Origin: Citricoccus sp. CH26A
GTDB taxonomy: Bacteria > Actinomycetota > Actinomycetes > Actinomycetales > Micrococcaceae
Length of the DNA stretch: 64,000 bases
Reading direction: 5' to 3'
NCBI RefSeq assembly: GCF_000224415.1
Contig: NZ_AFXQ01000001.1
Span: 62,001-126,000, forward strand
A program made the translations under genes and the position numbers. The stretch's first letter is position 1. Each line of letters starts with the position of its first letter. The notes under the pieces were generated by a model, which had not been told where the DNA came from, did no database searches, and saw only the letters and a program-made list of their open reading frames with translations. Shown in pieces: positions 56,759 through 64,000 of this stretch.

Positions 56759-58060
56759 GTGTCACAGACTGTCAACACCGCCCCGGAAGAAATCGACGCG
56801 GACGGCGCCGGAGTGCCCGTCATCCCCGGCATGGGGGAGGAGGGCGAGAAGCTCTCCGGTGAGGTCGCCGCGGCCAGCGCCGCCGGCCATGCCGCCCACG
56901 CGGTCCCCGCGGACGGAGCCCGGCAGGCGACCGCCGGTTCGTCCCGCGCGGACCGCCGGTCCAGCTTCGAGCTGGCCGACTTCGCCGTGCTGACCGGTCG
57001 CGAGGAGGACTGGCGGTTCACCCCGCTGGACCGCCTGGCCGGTCTGCACCTGCCCGAGGGCAACTCCGCCCGGCTGACCGGCGCCGCCCCGGCGGTCGAG
57101 GTCGGTGCCGTGGACGGGGTCACCGTCGAGACGGTGTCCCGCGAGGACTCCCGCCTCGGCGCCGCCCTGACCCCGGACGACCGCGTGTCCGCCGCCGCCT
57201 GGGCCTCCTTCGCCGAGGCGACCGTCGTCACCGTGGGCGCCGGCGTCGAGGCCGGCACCCCGGTCCGCATCGACGTCACCGGCACGGGTTCCGAGCCGGC
57301 CGCCCAGCACCTGCTGGTCGTCGCCGAGCCCAACTCCCGCGCCGACGTCGTGATCACCCACCGCGGCACCGCCGTGGTGAGCCAGAACGTGGAGTTCGAC
57401 GTCCGCGAGGGCGCCGGGCTGAACGTCACCTCGATCCAGGCCTGGGACGGGGACGCGGTGCACGCCTCGGCCCAGCAGGCCAAGGTCGCCAAGGACGCCT
57501 CCTTCAAGCACGTCACCGTCTCCTACGGTGGCTCGGTGGTGCGCCTGACCCCGACCTCGCGCTTCGCGGGCACCGGGGGCGAGGCCCGGATGTACGGACT
57601 GTACTTCGCCGACGCCGGCCAGCACCTGGAGCAGCGGCTGTTCGTGGACCACGCGACCCCGAACTGCACCTCCAACGTCCTGTACAAGGGCGCCCTGCAG
57701 GGCAAGGACGCCCGTGCCGTCTGGATCGGCGACGTCCTGATCCGCAAGACGGCCGAGGGCACCGACAGCTACGAGAAGAACCAGAACCTCGTCCTGACGG
57801 ACGGCACCCGCGTGGACTCGGTGCCGAACCTGGAGATCGAGACCGGTCTGATCGAGGGCGCCGGACACGCCTCCTCGACCGCCCAGTTCGATGACGAGCA
57901 GCTCTTCTACCTGATGGCCCGGGGCATCCCGGAGCAGGAGGCCCGCGAGCTCGTGCTCCGCGGCTTCCTCAACGAGATCATCCAGAAGATCGGGATCACC
58001 GACGTCGAGGAGATGCTCACCGCGCAGATGGAGACCGAGCTGCAGGTGGCGACCCACTGA
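56759..58060 (+). CDS. sufD: Fe-S cluster assembly protein SufD
   Basis: Partner of SufB in the SufBC2D complex; 433 aa. The beta-helix core and ending DDEQLFYLMARGIPEQEARELV parallel those of SufB; WRFTPLDRLAGLH and the RRSSFELADF lead are typical of SufD. The N-terminal 60 residues (to about GARQATAGS) are Ala/Gly-rich and look disordered. GTG 56759 follows an AGG by 7 bases; a TAGGCT at the end of sufB could also act as an internal -10. Overlaps the Rieske gene as TGATG. Confidence 0.95.
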   Translation: MSQTVNTAPEEIDADGAGVPVIPGMGEEGEKLSGEVAAASAAGHAAHAVPADGARQATAGSSRADRRSSFELADFAVLTGREEDWRFTPLDRLAGLHLPEGNSARLTGAAPAVEVGAVDGVTVETVSREDSRLGAALTPDDRVSAAAWASFAEATVVTVGAGVEAGTPVRIDVTGTGSEPAAQHLLVVAEPNSRADVVITHRGTAVVSQNVEFDVREGAGLNVTSIQAWDGDAVHASAQQAKVAKDASFKHVTVSYGGSVVRLTPTSRFAGTGGEARMYGLYFADAGQHLEQRLFVDHATPNCTSNVLYKGALQGKDARAVWIGDVLIRKTAEGTDSYEKNQNLVLTDGTRVDSVPNLEIETGLIEGAGHASSTAQFDDEQLFYLMARGIPEQEARELVLRGFLNEIIQKIGITDVEEMLTAQMETELQVATH

Positions 58061-58395
58061 TGGCGGCCGGCCAGCGCGTCTGCGGCACGGACGAGATCGG
58101 GCCGGAGGAGGCCAGGCGGTTCATGGTCGACGGGATCCCCGTCGCCGTGGTCCGCGCCTCCGACGGCTCGCTCCACGCCCTCAACGACACCTGCTCGCAC
58201 GGCGAGGTCTCCCTCTCCGAGGGGTTCGTGGAGGGGTGCGCCCTGGAGTGCATCGGCCACGGGTCGGCCTTCGACCTCGTCACCGGTGAACCGAACGTGC
58301 CGCCCGCGACCGAGCCGGTTGCCGTCTATGCCCTCGCCGTGGAGGACGACGGCATCTGGGTGGACACCTCCCGAGTCCTCAACCGGGTCGCATAG
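58060..58395 (+). CDS. Rieske 2Fe-2S ferredoxin of the suf operon
   Basis: Small electron-transfer protein of 111 aa. The Rieske ligands are CSH (about residues 46-48) and CIGH (about 65-68), matching the CxH...CxxH pattern of dioxygenase-type ferredoxins. Its place between sufD and sufC is conserved in actinobacteria, suggesting a redox role in cluster assembly, although the exact partner is not known. The ATG overlaps the sufD stop. Confidence 0.92.
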   Translation: MAAGQRVCGTDEIGPEEARRFMVDGIPVAVVRASDGSLHALNDTCSHGEVSLSEGFVEGCALECIGHGSAFDLVTGEPNVPPATEPVAVYALAVEDDGIWVDTSRVLNRVA

Positions 58396-58468
58396 CCCGA
58401 GCGCTGCACCGCAGCCACCCCAACCACACTTCCCGCCGGGGCACCGGCGAACCGCAAGGAGAACACGA

Positions 58469-59233
58469 ATGTCTACGCTGGAAATCAAGGACCTGTTCGT
58501 CTCGATCGAGACCGAGAACGGCCCCAAGGAGATCCTCAAGGGCGTCAGCCTGACCATCAACACCGGTGAGACCCACGCCATCATGGGCCCCAACGGCTCC
58601 GGCAAGTCCACCCTGGCCTCCACCATCGCGGGCCACCCGCGCTACGAGGTCACCTCCGGCACCATCACGCTCGACGGCGAGGACGTCCTGGAGATGTCCG
58701 TGGACGAGCGTGCCCGCGCCGGCCTGTTCCTGGCGATGCAGTACCCGGTCGAGATCCCGGGCGTGACCATGACCAACTTCCTGCGCACCGCCAAGACCGC
58801 CATCGACGGCGAGGCCCCGTCCCTGCGCCACTGGACCAAGGACGTCAAGGCCGCCATGGAGGGCCTGAAGATCGATCCCGCCTTCGCCAGCCGCAACGTC
58901 AACGAGGGCTTCTCCGGCGGCGAGAAGAAGCGCGTCGAGATCCTGCAGCTCGAGCTGTTCAAGCCGAAGTTCGCGGTGCTGGACGAGACCGACTCCGGCC
59001 TGGACGTCGACGCGCTGCGCGTGGTCTCCGAGGGCGTCAACCGTGCCCAGGCCACCAACGAGATGGGTACCCTGCTCATCACCCACTACACCCGCATCCT
59101 GCAGTACATCAAGCCCGACTTCGTGCACGTGTTCGTGGACGGCAAGGTCGCGGAGTCCGGTGGCGCCGAGCTGGCCGACCGCCTCGAGGCCGAGGGCTAC
59201 GAGCGCTTCGAGACCGCTGCTGCAGGGGCCTGA
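58469..59233 (+). CDS. sufC: Fe-S cluster assembly ATPase SufC
   Basis: ABC-type ATPase of the SufBCD complex; 254 aa. Walker A is GPNGSGKST (about residues 37-45), the signature is FSGGEKKRVEILQLE, and Walker B/D-loop is VLDETDSGLDVDAL, in the SufC-specific form. The switch His is in LLITHYTRILQY. ATG 58469 has AAGGAGA 6 bases upstream. The 73-base gap from the Rieske gene is the largest within the operon and shows no hairpin. Confidence 0.97.
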   Translation: MSTLEIKDLFVSIETENGPKEILKGVSLTINTGETHAIMGPNGSGKSTLASTIAGHPRYEVTSGTITLDGEDVLEMSVDERARAGLFLAMQYPVEIPGVTMTNFLRTAKTAIDGEAPSLRHWTKDVKAAMEGLKIDPAFASRNVNEGFSGGEKKRVEILQLELFKPKFAVLDETDSGLDVDALRVVSEGVNRAQATNEMGTLLITHYTRILQYIKPDFVHVFVDGKVAESGGAELADRLEAEGYERFETAAAGA

Positions 59234-59243
59234 GGAGGACAGC

Positions 59244-59570
59244 ATGACGACTGACCAGGCACAGACCTCCCTCGAGGACATCAGGGAGGCCCTGCACGAG
59301 GTCATGGACCCCGAGCTGGGCGTGAACATCGTCGACCTCGGGCTGCTCTATGGCATGAACTATGCCGAGGACGGCGCCCTGATCATCGACATGACCCTGA
59401 CCACCGCGGCCTGCCCGCTCACCGACGTGATCGAGGAGCAGATCGGCAACGAGATCGGCACCATGGTCGACGAGTGGCGGCTGAACTGGGTCTGGATGCC
59501 GCCGTGGGGCCCGGAGCGGATCACCGAGGAGGGCCGCGAGCAAATGCGGGCCCTGGGCTTCAACATCTGA
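59244..59570 (+). CDS. sufT: SufT-like metal-sulfur cluster assembly factor (MIP18 family)
   Basis: Small protein of 108 aa of the DUF59/MIP18 family that helps mature Fe-S proteins. Signature: VMDPELGVNIVDLGLLYG (about 20-37) and the reactive Cys in LTTAACPLTDVIEEQI. ATG 59244 follows GAGGA by about 5 bases and lies 10 bases after sufC. The cysteine desulfurase SufS and the sulfur carrier SufU, often placed between sufC and sufT in other actinobacteria, are absent here. Confidence 0.95.
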   Translation: MTTDQAQTSLEDIREALHEVMDPELGVNIVDLGLLYGMNYAEDGALIIDMTLTTAACPLTDVIEEQIGNEIGTMVDEWRLNWVWMPPWGPERITEEGREQMRALGFNI

Positions 59571-59590
59571 GCCCGACCCCTCATCCCCTG

Positions 59591-59634
59591 CAGACGAGAG
59601 CACCCCGGTCCACGGACCGGGGTGCTCTCGTCTG
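59591..59634. terminator. Bidirectional terminator after the suf operon
   Basis: A perfect 20-bp inverted repeat (CAGACGAGAGCACCCCGGTC and its complement) closes a CACG tetraloop. It lies between the convergent sufT and metallopeptidase genes and is the strongest hairpin in the window. Confidence 0.93.
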
Positions 59635-59672
59635 CGTCCCCGGCAGTGCCCCTGCCCGGGAGGACGGGCGGC

Positions 59673-60602
59673 TCAGGCCGTCGGATCGTCCAGGTCCGGG
59701 TGGTCCAGGGTGTTGCACTGGTTGATGTCCCCGGACTCGTAGCCGTGCATGAACCAGGCCATCCGCTGCTCGGAGGTGCCGTGCGTGAAGGCCTCGGGCA
59801 GCACGCGCCCGGTCGTGGACTGCTGGATGCGGTCGTCCCCGACGGCGGCCGCCGCGGAGAGCGCGTCCCGCAGGTCGGTCTGGGTGAGGGGATCCAGGAA
59901 CGGGTCGCCCGACTCGGGGTCCACGGTGCGCACCGCGTGCCCGGCCCACATCCCGGCGTAGCAGTCCGCCTGCAGCTCCACGCGCACCGCCCCGGACTCC
60001 GGCCCGGTGCCACCGGACTGCGAGTACTGCAGGTAGCCGACGATGTTCTGGATGTGGTGGCCGTACTCGTGGGCGACCACGTACTCCTCGGCCAGGGGGC
60101 CGCCGGAGGCCCCGAACCGCGATTGCAGCAGGCCGAAGAAGTCAGTGTCGAAGTACGCCGTCTCATCGCCCGGGCAGTAGAAGGGGCCGACGTCCGAGGT
60201 GGCCATGCCGCAGGCCGTGTCGACCTGACCGCCGAACAGCTCCACTCCGGGGGGCCGCCAGGTGACGTTGTACTCCGCCAGGTGGAGATCCCAGAAGGCA
60301 TCGGCGGACTCGATCGTGGCGATGATCCGGCAATCGGTCCGCTCGTTCGCCGTCTCCCCGGTACGGCAGGTGGCGGACGCCGCCGGGCCAACGGGCTCGT
60401 ACTGGGACGTCTCCGGCGACGGGCCGGTCAGTCCGAGCTGCTCGGCCAGTCCGGGGGCGAAGATCGCCAGCAGCAGCACCAGCAGGCCGGTGCCGCCACC
60501 GATGGCGACGGTTCCGCCGCGCCCCGCCCGGCCGCCACCACCGCGGCCCCGGGAGTCTCGGACGCGGGAGGGGTCCAGCCGGATGTTGTCATTGAAGCTC
60601 AT
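59673..60602 (-). CDS. Neutral zinc metallopeptidase (YpfJ family), membrane-anchored
   Basis: Predicted membrane-bound metalloprotease of 309 aa. A Gly/Arg-rich cytosolic start is followed by one hydrophobic helix (about 30-52), then the catalytic domain outside. The zinc motif is VAHEYGHHIQN (HExxH) and the third ligand Glu is in ELQADCYAGMW; GTSEQRMAWFMHGYESGD near the C-terminus is family-typical. Function is unknown in most bacteria. ATG 60602 is preceded by TACACT with an 8-base spacer. Confidence 0.92.
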   Translation of the reverse strand: MSFNDNIRLDPSRVRDSRGRGGGGRAGRGGTVAIGGGTGLLVLLLAIFAPGLAEQLGLTGPSPETSQYEPVGPAASATCRTGETANERTDCRIIATIESADAFWDLHLAEYNVTWRPPGVELFGGQVDTACGMATSDVGPFYCPGDETAYFDTDFFGLLQSRFGASGGPLAEEYVVAHEYGHHIQNIVGYLQYSQSGGTGPESGAVRVELQADCYAGMWAGHAVRTVDPESGDPFLDPLTQTDLRDALSAAAAVGDDRIQQSTTGRVLPEAFTHGTSEQRMAWFMHGYESGDINQCNTLDHPDLDDPTA

Positions 60603-61273
60603 GCGCCCCGAGTGTAGTCCGGCCCCGGATGCTTCGGCTCCGGGGCTGCGGGCAGCCCGCGGGCGGCCAGGGCCTCCCCGGTCGCGCGGGCGTGGCCGAC
60701 CGTGGCCACGAGCACCGGCCCCATCAGGCGCACGGGCCCGCGGCGCAGTCCCCGGGAGGCCAGGGCCTCCGCGTGGGCGCGCACGGCGGCGCCGACCCAG
60801 GGGATCGTGCGCAGCATGACGTTCACGGCCAGGGCGGCGGCCTCCGGGTTGACCCCGAACCGGCGGAACGCGCCGAAGAAGTGGGCCAGGCCGTCCAGCA
60901 GTTCCGTGCCGGGGGTGGTGATCACCAGCAGCCGGGCGGCGGCCAGCGCGCCGAAGACGGCGGCCATGACCACCAGCGCCGGCCCGAGGGCGTCCAGGGG
61001 GGACAGGGGGACCGGCCCGAACACCCCGGAGGCGAAGCGGGCCACGCCGGCGAAGGCCAGCAGGGGCCAGCCGCGGCGCCAGGGGGCCAGGAATTCTCCG
61101 GGCAGCCGGGCCAGCAGGTACAGGCCGAAGACCCCGGCGAGCACGGCGCCGACCACCACGGGCTGGCGCCAGGCCACCAGGACCACGGTCAGCACCAGCA
61201 GCACCGCGTACTTCACGCCCAGGGGTGCCCGGTGGACCGGGGAGGTGCCGGGCCGGTGGTCGAGCAGGTTCAC
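60599..61273 (-). CDS. bioN: ECF transporter transmembrane protein EcfT (BioN-like)
   Basis: Energy-coupling membrane subunit of 224 aa with about five hydrophobic helices. The EcfT coupling motifs AxARGL/AxARG are visible as ALASRGLRRG and ALAARGLP in the C-terminal part, with RPGTSPVHRAPLGVKY at the start. In this operon it would connect the ATPase with BioY for biotin uptake. GTG 61273 overlaps the ATPase stop as GTGA. Its stop region overlaps the metallopeptidase ATG by four bases. Confidence 0.88.
   Translation of the reverse strand: MNLLDHRPGTSPVHRAPLGVKYAVLLVLTVVLVAWRQPVVVGAVLAGVFGLYLLARLPGEFLAPWRRGWPLLAFAGVARFASGVFGPVPLSPLDALGPALVVMAAVFGALAAARLLVITTPGTELLDGLAHFFGAFRRFGVNPEAAALAVNVMLRTIPWVGAAVRAHAEALASRGLRRGPVRLMGPVLVATVGHARATGEALAARGLPAAPEPKHPGPDYTRGA
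60611..60616 (-). promoter_or_regulatory. -10 element of the metallopeptidase gene
   Basis: On the minus strand TACACT lies 8 bases before the ATG at 60602 with no ribosome site, so a leaderless or nearly leaderless message is likely. It lies within the end of the ecfT gene. Confidence 0.5.
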
Positions 61274-62082
61274 CGTGCGCGCTCCTGGCGGCCGGCTCCG
61301 GGCCGGGTGCGGGCGGCACGTCGGTCGTGGACGTCCCGGCGGTACCAGGCGACCGCCCCGGGCCCGTCGTCGTCGTGGACGATGCGCCCGTCGGCCACGA
61401 CCAGGCACCGGTCGGCCCGGGCGGCGAAGTCCAGGTCGTGGGTGGTGTAGACGAGCTGACGGCACCGGCCGGTGCCGGGCAGGGAGAGCAGCAGGTCCTG
61501 GACCTCCAGGGTCCAGTCCAGGTCCAGCAGGGTGGTCGGCTCGTCGGCCACCAGCAGCGCGGGATCGGTGGCCAGCACGGTGGCCAGGGCCAGGCGCTGG
61601 CGCTGGCCACCGGAGAGGTCGTAGATGCTGCGGTGGGCCAGCCCGGCCAGTCCGTGCTCGGCCAGGACCGCCTCGGCGGCGCGACGCCGTTCGCCCCGGT
61701 GGCGGATGGTCCGGCGCAGGGAGAGCTCGACGTCCTCACCGGCCGTGGGCATGACCAGTTGCACCAGCGGGTCGGTGAACATGAACCCGGTGCGGGACCG
61801 CACCTCGTCGACCCGGGACACGGTGTCCAGTCCGTGCACCGTGACGGTGCCCGCCGAGGGCTGGACCAGCCCGTTGAGCAGGCGGACCAGGGTCGACTTG
61901 CCCGATCCGTTGGCCCCGATCACCGCGGTGACCGGTTCGGCCAGGACCGTGTCCACCGGCCCGAGGATGCGCAGGGTCCCGGGGGTGGCCCCGGTTCCCT
62001 GCCCCGGGGCCGGGGCCGCGCCGGGCAGGTCCACGACCGCCCCGCGCAGCTCGATGACCGGGGTCGGTCCCGCGGTGGGCAT
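61270..62082 (-). CDS. bioM: ECF transporter ATP-binding protein (BioM-like)
   Basis: ATPase subunit of 270 aa. Walker A is GANGSGKST (about residue 56), the signature is DLSGGQRQRLALA, Walker B is LLVADEPTTLLDLD, and the switch His is in VYTTHDLDFAARAD. The GFMFTDPLVQLVMPTAGEDVE Q-loop segment is typical of ECF ATPases. The C-terminal 25 residues are Arg-rich. ATG 62082 lies six bases after the bioY stop. No second ATPase gene is present, so it probably works as a homodimer, as in BioMNY. Confidence 0.9.
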   Translation of the reverse strand: MPTAGPTPVIELRGAVVDLPGAAPAPGQGTGATPGTLRILGPVDTVLAEPVTAVIGANGSGKSTLVRLLNGLVQPSAGTVTVHGLDTVSRVDEVRSRTGFMFTDPLVQLVMPTAGEDVELSLRRTIRHRGERRRAAEAVLAEHGLAGLAHRSIYDLSGGQRQRLALATVLATDPALLVADEPTTLLDLDWTLEVQDLLLSLPGTGRCRQLVYTTHDLDFAARADRCLVVADGRIVHDDDGPGAVAWYRRDVHDRRAARTRPGAGRQERAR

Positions 62083-62087
62083 CCGGC

Positions 62088-62720
62088 TCAGAACCGGCGC
62101 AGGGCCAGGGCCGGGAAGGCCCGGATGACGGTGGCGGCCACCGCCGTGGCCAGCACGTTCTTGACCACGTCCCCGGGCCAGAACACCATGTCGGCCCCCA
62201 GCGCGGTGGCCAGGTCCAGGTCGAGGGCGAGCATCATCCCGGCGATGCCCATCGGGTGGATGAACACGAAGGAGGCCACCATCGCGCACAGCCACACCAG
62301 GGCCCACCAGCCGAAGCCCATCCGGCCCGCGCCCCGGGCGGCGGCGGCCTGTCCACGGCGCAGCACCACCGTGGACAGTGCCCCGGCCAGCCCGGCCGCC
62401 AGCGGGAAGGCCAGCAGGTACCCGGCCGAGGGCCCGGCCAGCACGCCGATCCCGGCGTTGAACCCGGAGAAGACCGGCAGCCCGGCCAGCCCCACCACGA
62501 GGTAGAGCAGCACCGACAAGAAGCCCAGTCGGGCCCCCAGGATCAGGCCGGTGAGCATCACCGCGAACGTCTGCAGGGTGATCGGCACCCCGAAACCGCC
62601 CACCGGGATCGGGGGCAGCATCGAGCACACCGCGATCAGCGCCGCGAACACCCCGGCCAGGGCCACCTGCGTGGGCACCGCCAACGACGTGCGCTGGGCG
62701 CTCGGGACTGCTTGGCTCAT
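62088..62720 (-). CDS. bioY: Biotin transporter substrate-binding protein BioY
   Basis: S-component of a biotin ECF transporter; 210 aa, six hydrophobic helices. Characteristic segments: PIPVGGFGVPITLQTFAVML, the biotin-site GLAGLPVFSGFNAGIGVLAGPSAGYLLAF, and ALGADMVFWPGDVVKNVLA near the end. ATG 62720 has GGAG 7 bases upstream. First gene of bioY-bioM-bioN. A minus-strand TAGACT (62795-62800) is a likely -10, giving a leader of about 70 bases. No clear BirA or BioQ operator was recognised. Confidence 0.95.
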   Translation of the reverse strand: MSQAVPSAQRTSLAVPTQVALAGVFAALIAVCSMLPPIPVGGFGVPITLQTFAVMLTGLILGARLGFLSVLLYLVVGLAGLPVFSGFNAGIGVLAGPSAGYLLAFPLAAGLAGALSTVVLRRGQAAAARGAGRMGFGWWALVWLCAMVASFVFIHPMGIAGMMLALDLDLATALGADMVFWPGDVVKNVLATAVAATVIRAFPALALRRF

Positions 62721-62761
62721 GGTTCAGCTCCTGTACGGACGGTACCGGCGTGGCTCGACGG

Positions 62762-62800
62762 TAGACTTGACGGGTTCCGCCCGCCTCGGCGGACAGTCTA
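62762..62800. promoter_or_regulatory. Facing -10 elements of bioY (minus) and the ABC-F gene (plus)
   Basis: TAGACT on the plus strand (62762-62767) and TAGACT on the minus strand (62795-62800) lie in the 102-bp divergent gap, 27 bp apart and pointing across each other, so the two transcripts would overlap at their 5' ends. -35 elements are not convincing. Confidence 0.4.
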
Positions 62801-62822
62801 GGCCGTCCAAGGAGATCCCCCC

Positions 62823-64000
62823 GTGCTTGCTGTCACAGACCTCGAACTCCGCGTGGGTGCGCGTCTGCTCATGGACGGGGTCACGTTCAAGGTCGATCGC
62901 GGGGACAAGGTCGGCCTGGTGGGCCGCAACGGCGCCGGCAAGACCACCCTGACCAAGGTCCTGGCCGGTGGGGGACAGCCCACGGGCGGCCACGTCACGC
63001 GTCGCGGCTCGGTCGGCTACCTGCCCCAGGACCCCAAGGTCGAGGACATGGACCAGACGGCGCGGGACCGGATCCTCTCGGCGCGCTCACTCGACCAGAT
63101 CATCCGGCGCATGCGCCAGGCCGAGGACGACATGGCCAACCCGGACGATGCGATCCGCGAGAAGGCGATGCACCGGTACGGCCGGCTCGAGGCGGAGTTC
63201 ACGACGTCGGGCGGGTACGCCGCCGAGTCCGAGGCCGCCACGATCTGCGCCAACCTCGGCCTGCCGGACCGCATCCTCGACCAGCCCCTGCACACCCTCT
63301 CCGGCGGCCAGCGCCGCCGCGTGGAGCTGGCCCGGATCCTGTTCTCGGACGCGGACGTCCTGCTGCTGGACGAGCCGACCAACCACCTGGACCACGACTC
63401 GATCGTGTGGCTGCGGGAGTTCCTGAAGTCCTACCCGGGCGGCTTCATCGTCATCAGCCACGACGTGGACCTGATGGAGATGACCGTCAACAAGGTCCTC
63501 TACCTGGACGCCAACCGCCAGGTGATCGACCAGTACAACATGGGGTGGAAGAACTACCTGCTGCAGCGCGAGCAGGACCAGGCCCGGCGCAAGCGCGAGT
63601 TCTCGAACGCGGAGAAGAAGGCCAGCCACCTGATGGACCAGGCCAACAAGATGCGCGCCAAGGCGACCAAGGCGGTCGCCGCGCAGAACATGATCAAGCG
63701 CGCCGAGCGCATGATGCAGGGCCTGGAGGGGGAGCGGGCCGCGGACAAGGTCGCGGCGATCCGCTTCCCGGAACCGGCCAAGTGCGGCAAGACGCCGCTG
63801 ACGGCGCAGGACCTGTCCAAGTCCTACGGCTCCCTCGAGATCTTCGCCGGGGTGGACCTGGCAATCGACCGCGGCTCCCGGGTGGTGATCCTCGGCTTCA
63901 ACGGCGCCGGCAAGACGACGCTGCTGCGGATGCTGGCGGGCATCGACACCCCGGACACGGGCGAGGTGATCGCCGGTCACGGCCTCAAGCTCGGTTACTA
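62823..64000 (+). CDS. ABC-F family ATPase, N-terminal part (3' end outside window)
   Basis: Ribosome-associated ABC-F protein; 392 codons are visible of a usual 530-600. First module: Walker A GRNGAGKTT (about residues 37-45), signature LSGGQRRRVELA, Walker B VLLLDEPTNHLDHDS and IVISHDVDLMEMT. The inter-domain linker (about 240-310) is highly charged and helical, as expected. The second module begins near residue 325 with LTAQDLSKSYG and Walker A GFNGAGKTT, then the window ends. There are no membrane helices. GTG 62823 has GGAG 7 bases upstream. Possible roles are translation-factor (EttA-like) or antibiotic ribosome protection; these cannot be told apart here. Confidence 0.93.
   Translation, partial: MLAVTDLELRVGARLLMDGVTFKVDRGDKVGLVGRNGAGKTTLTKVLAGGGQPTGGHVTRRGSVGYLPQDPKVEDMDQTARDRILSARSLDQIIRRMRQAEDDMANPDDAIREKAMHRYGRLEAEFTTSGGYAAESEAATICANLGLPDRILDQPLHTLSGGQRRRVELARILFSDADVLLLDEPTNHLDHDSIVWLREFLKSYPGGFIVISHDVDLMEMTVNKVLYLDANRQVIDQYNMGWKNYLLQREQDQARRKREFSNAEKKASHLMDQANKMRAKATKAVAAQNMIKRAERMMQGLEGERAADKVAAIRFPEPAKCGKTPLTAQDLSKSYGSLEIFAGVDLAIDRGSRVVILGFNGAGKTTLLRMLAGIDTPDTGEVIAGHGLKLGY

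Overview
The window looks like core chromosome of a high-GC actinobacterium, most likely a member of the Micrococcaceae (Kocuria/Micrococcus/Citricoccus type). This is inferred from strong G/C third-position bias, an ANTAR regulator beside polA, a four-domain S1 protein, WhiA, OpcA and the SufR-type suf locus. It holds about 56 protein genes, one tRNA, one likely Mn2+ riboswitch and no sign of mobile elements or CRISPR. Gene order broadly matches two regions well known from Mycobacterium tuberculosis, the pyk-pdtaR-polA-rpsA-coaE-uvrB-uvrA region and the uvrC-rapZ-yvcK-whiA-gap-pgk-tpi-secG-PPP-ctaB/ctaA-suf region. Here they are joined at about 29 kb.

Region by region. Bases 1-8.6 kb: pyk (5' end cut), a nucleoside deaminase, pdtaR, tRNA-Leu(CAA), a hotdog thioesterase, polA, an Eis-like acetyltransferase and rpsA. 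8.6-16 kb: an rRNA-methyltransferase-like gene and a YigZ gene (minus strand), a BCCT transporter fused in frame to a complete dephospho-CoA kinase domain, a separate coaE, and uvrB behind a candidate SOS box. 16-29.4 kb: a yybP-ykoY-type riboswitch with terC, flavohemoglobin, an S33 peptidase/GNAT/DUF3516-type helicase operon, a Tam-like methyltransferase, an MBL hydrolase, a GntR regulator, uvrA behind a second candidate SOS box, and a HAD phosphatase. 29.4-41 kb: plsC, uvrC broken by a one-base frameshift, rapZ-yvcK-whiA, a CtaG/DUF2243 membrane pair, sodA and gap-pgk-tpiA-secG. 41-49.4 kb, minus strand: the operon tkt-tal-pgi-zwf-opcA-pgl. 49.5-54.3 kb: ctaB facing a ctaA/GNAT/ABC-2 transporter cluster. 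54.4-59.6 kb: sufR-sufB-sufD-Rieske-sufC-sufT. 59.7-64 kb: a zinc metallopeptidase, a BioYMN-type biotin uptake operon and the first two thirds of an ABC-F ATPase.

Functionally the window joins lower glycolysis and the pentose phosphate pathway, nucleotide excision repair (uvrA, uvrB, uvrC), heme A synthesis and oxidase assembly, Fe-S cluster assembly and biotin uptake. About a dozen genes have a TANNNT -10 hexamer only 6-8 bases before the start codon and no Shine-Dalgarno sequence, which indicates leaderless transcripts; I used this to choose several starts.

The most unusual item is the BCCT-CoaE fusion (10655-13060) lying immediately upstream of, and overlapping, a second intact coaE. No intergenic gap reaches 300 bases.
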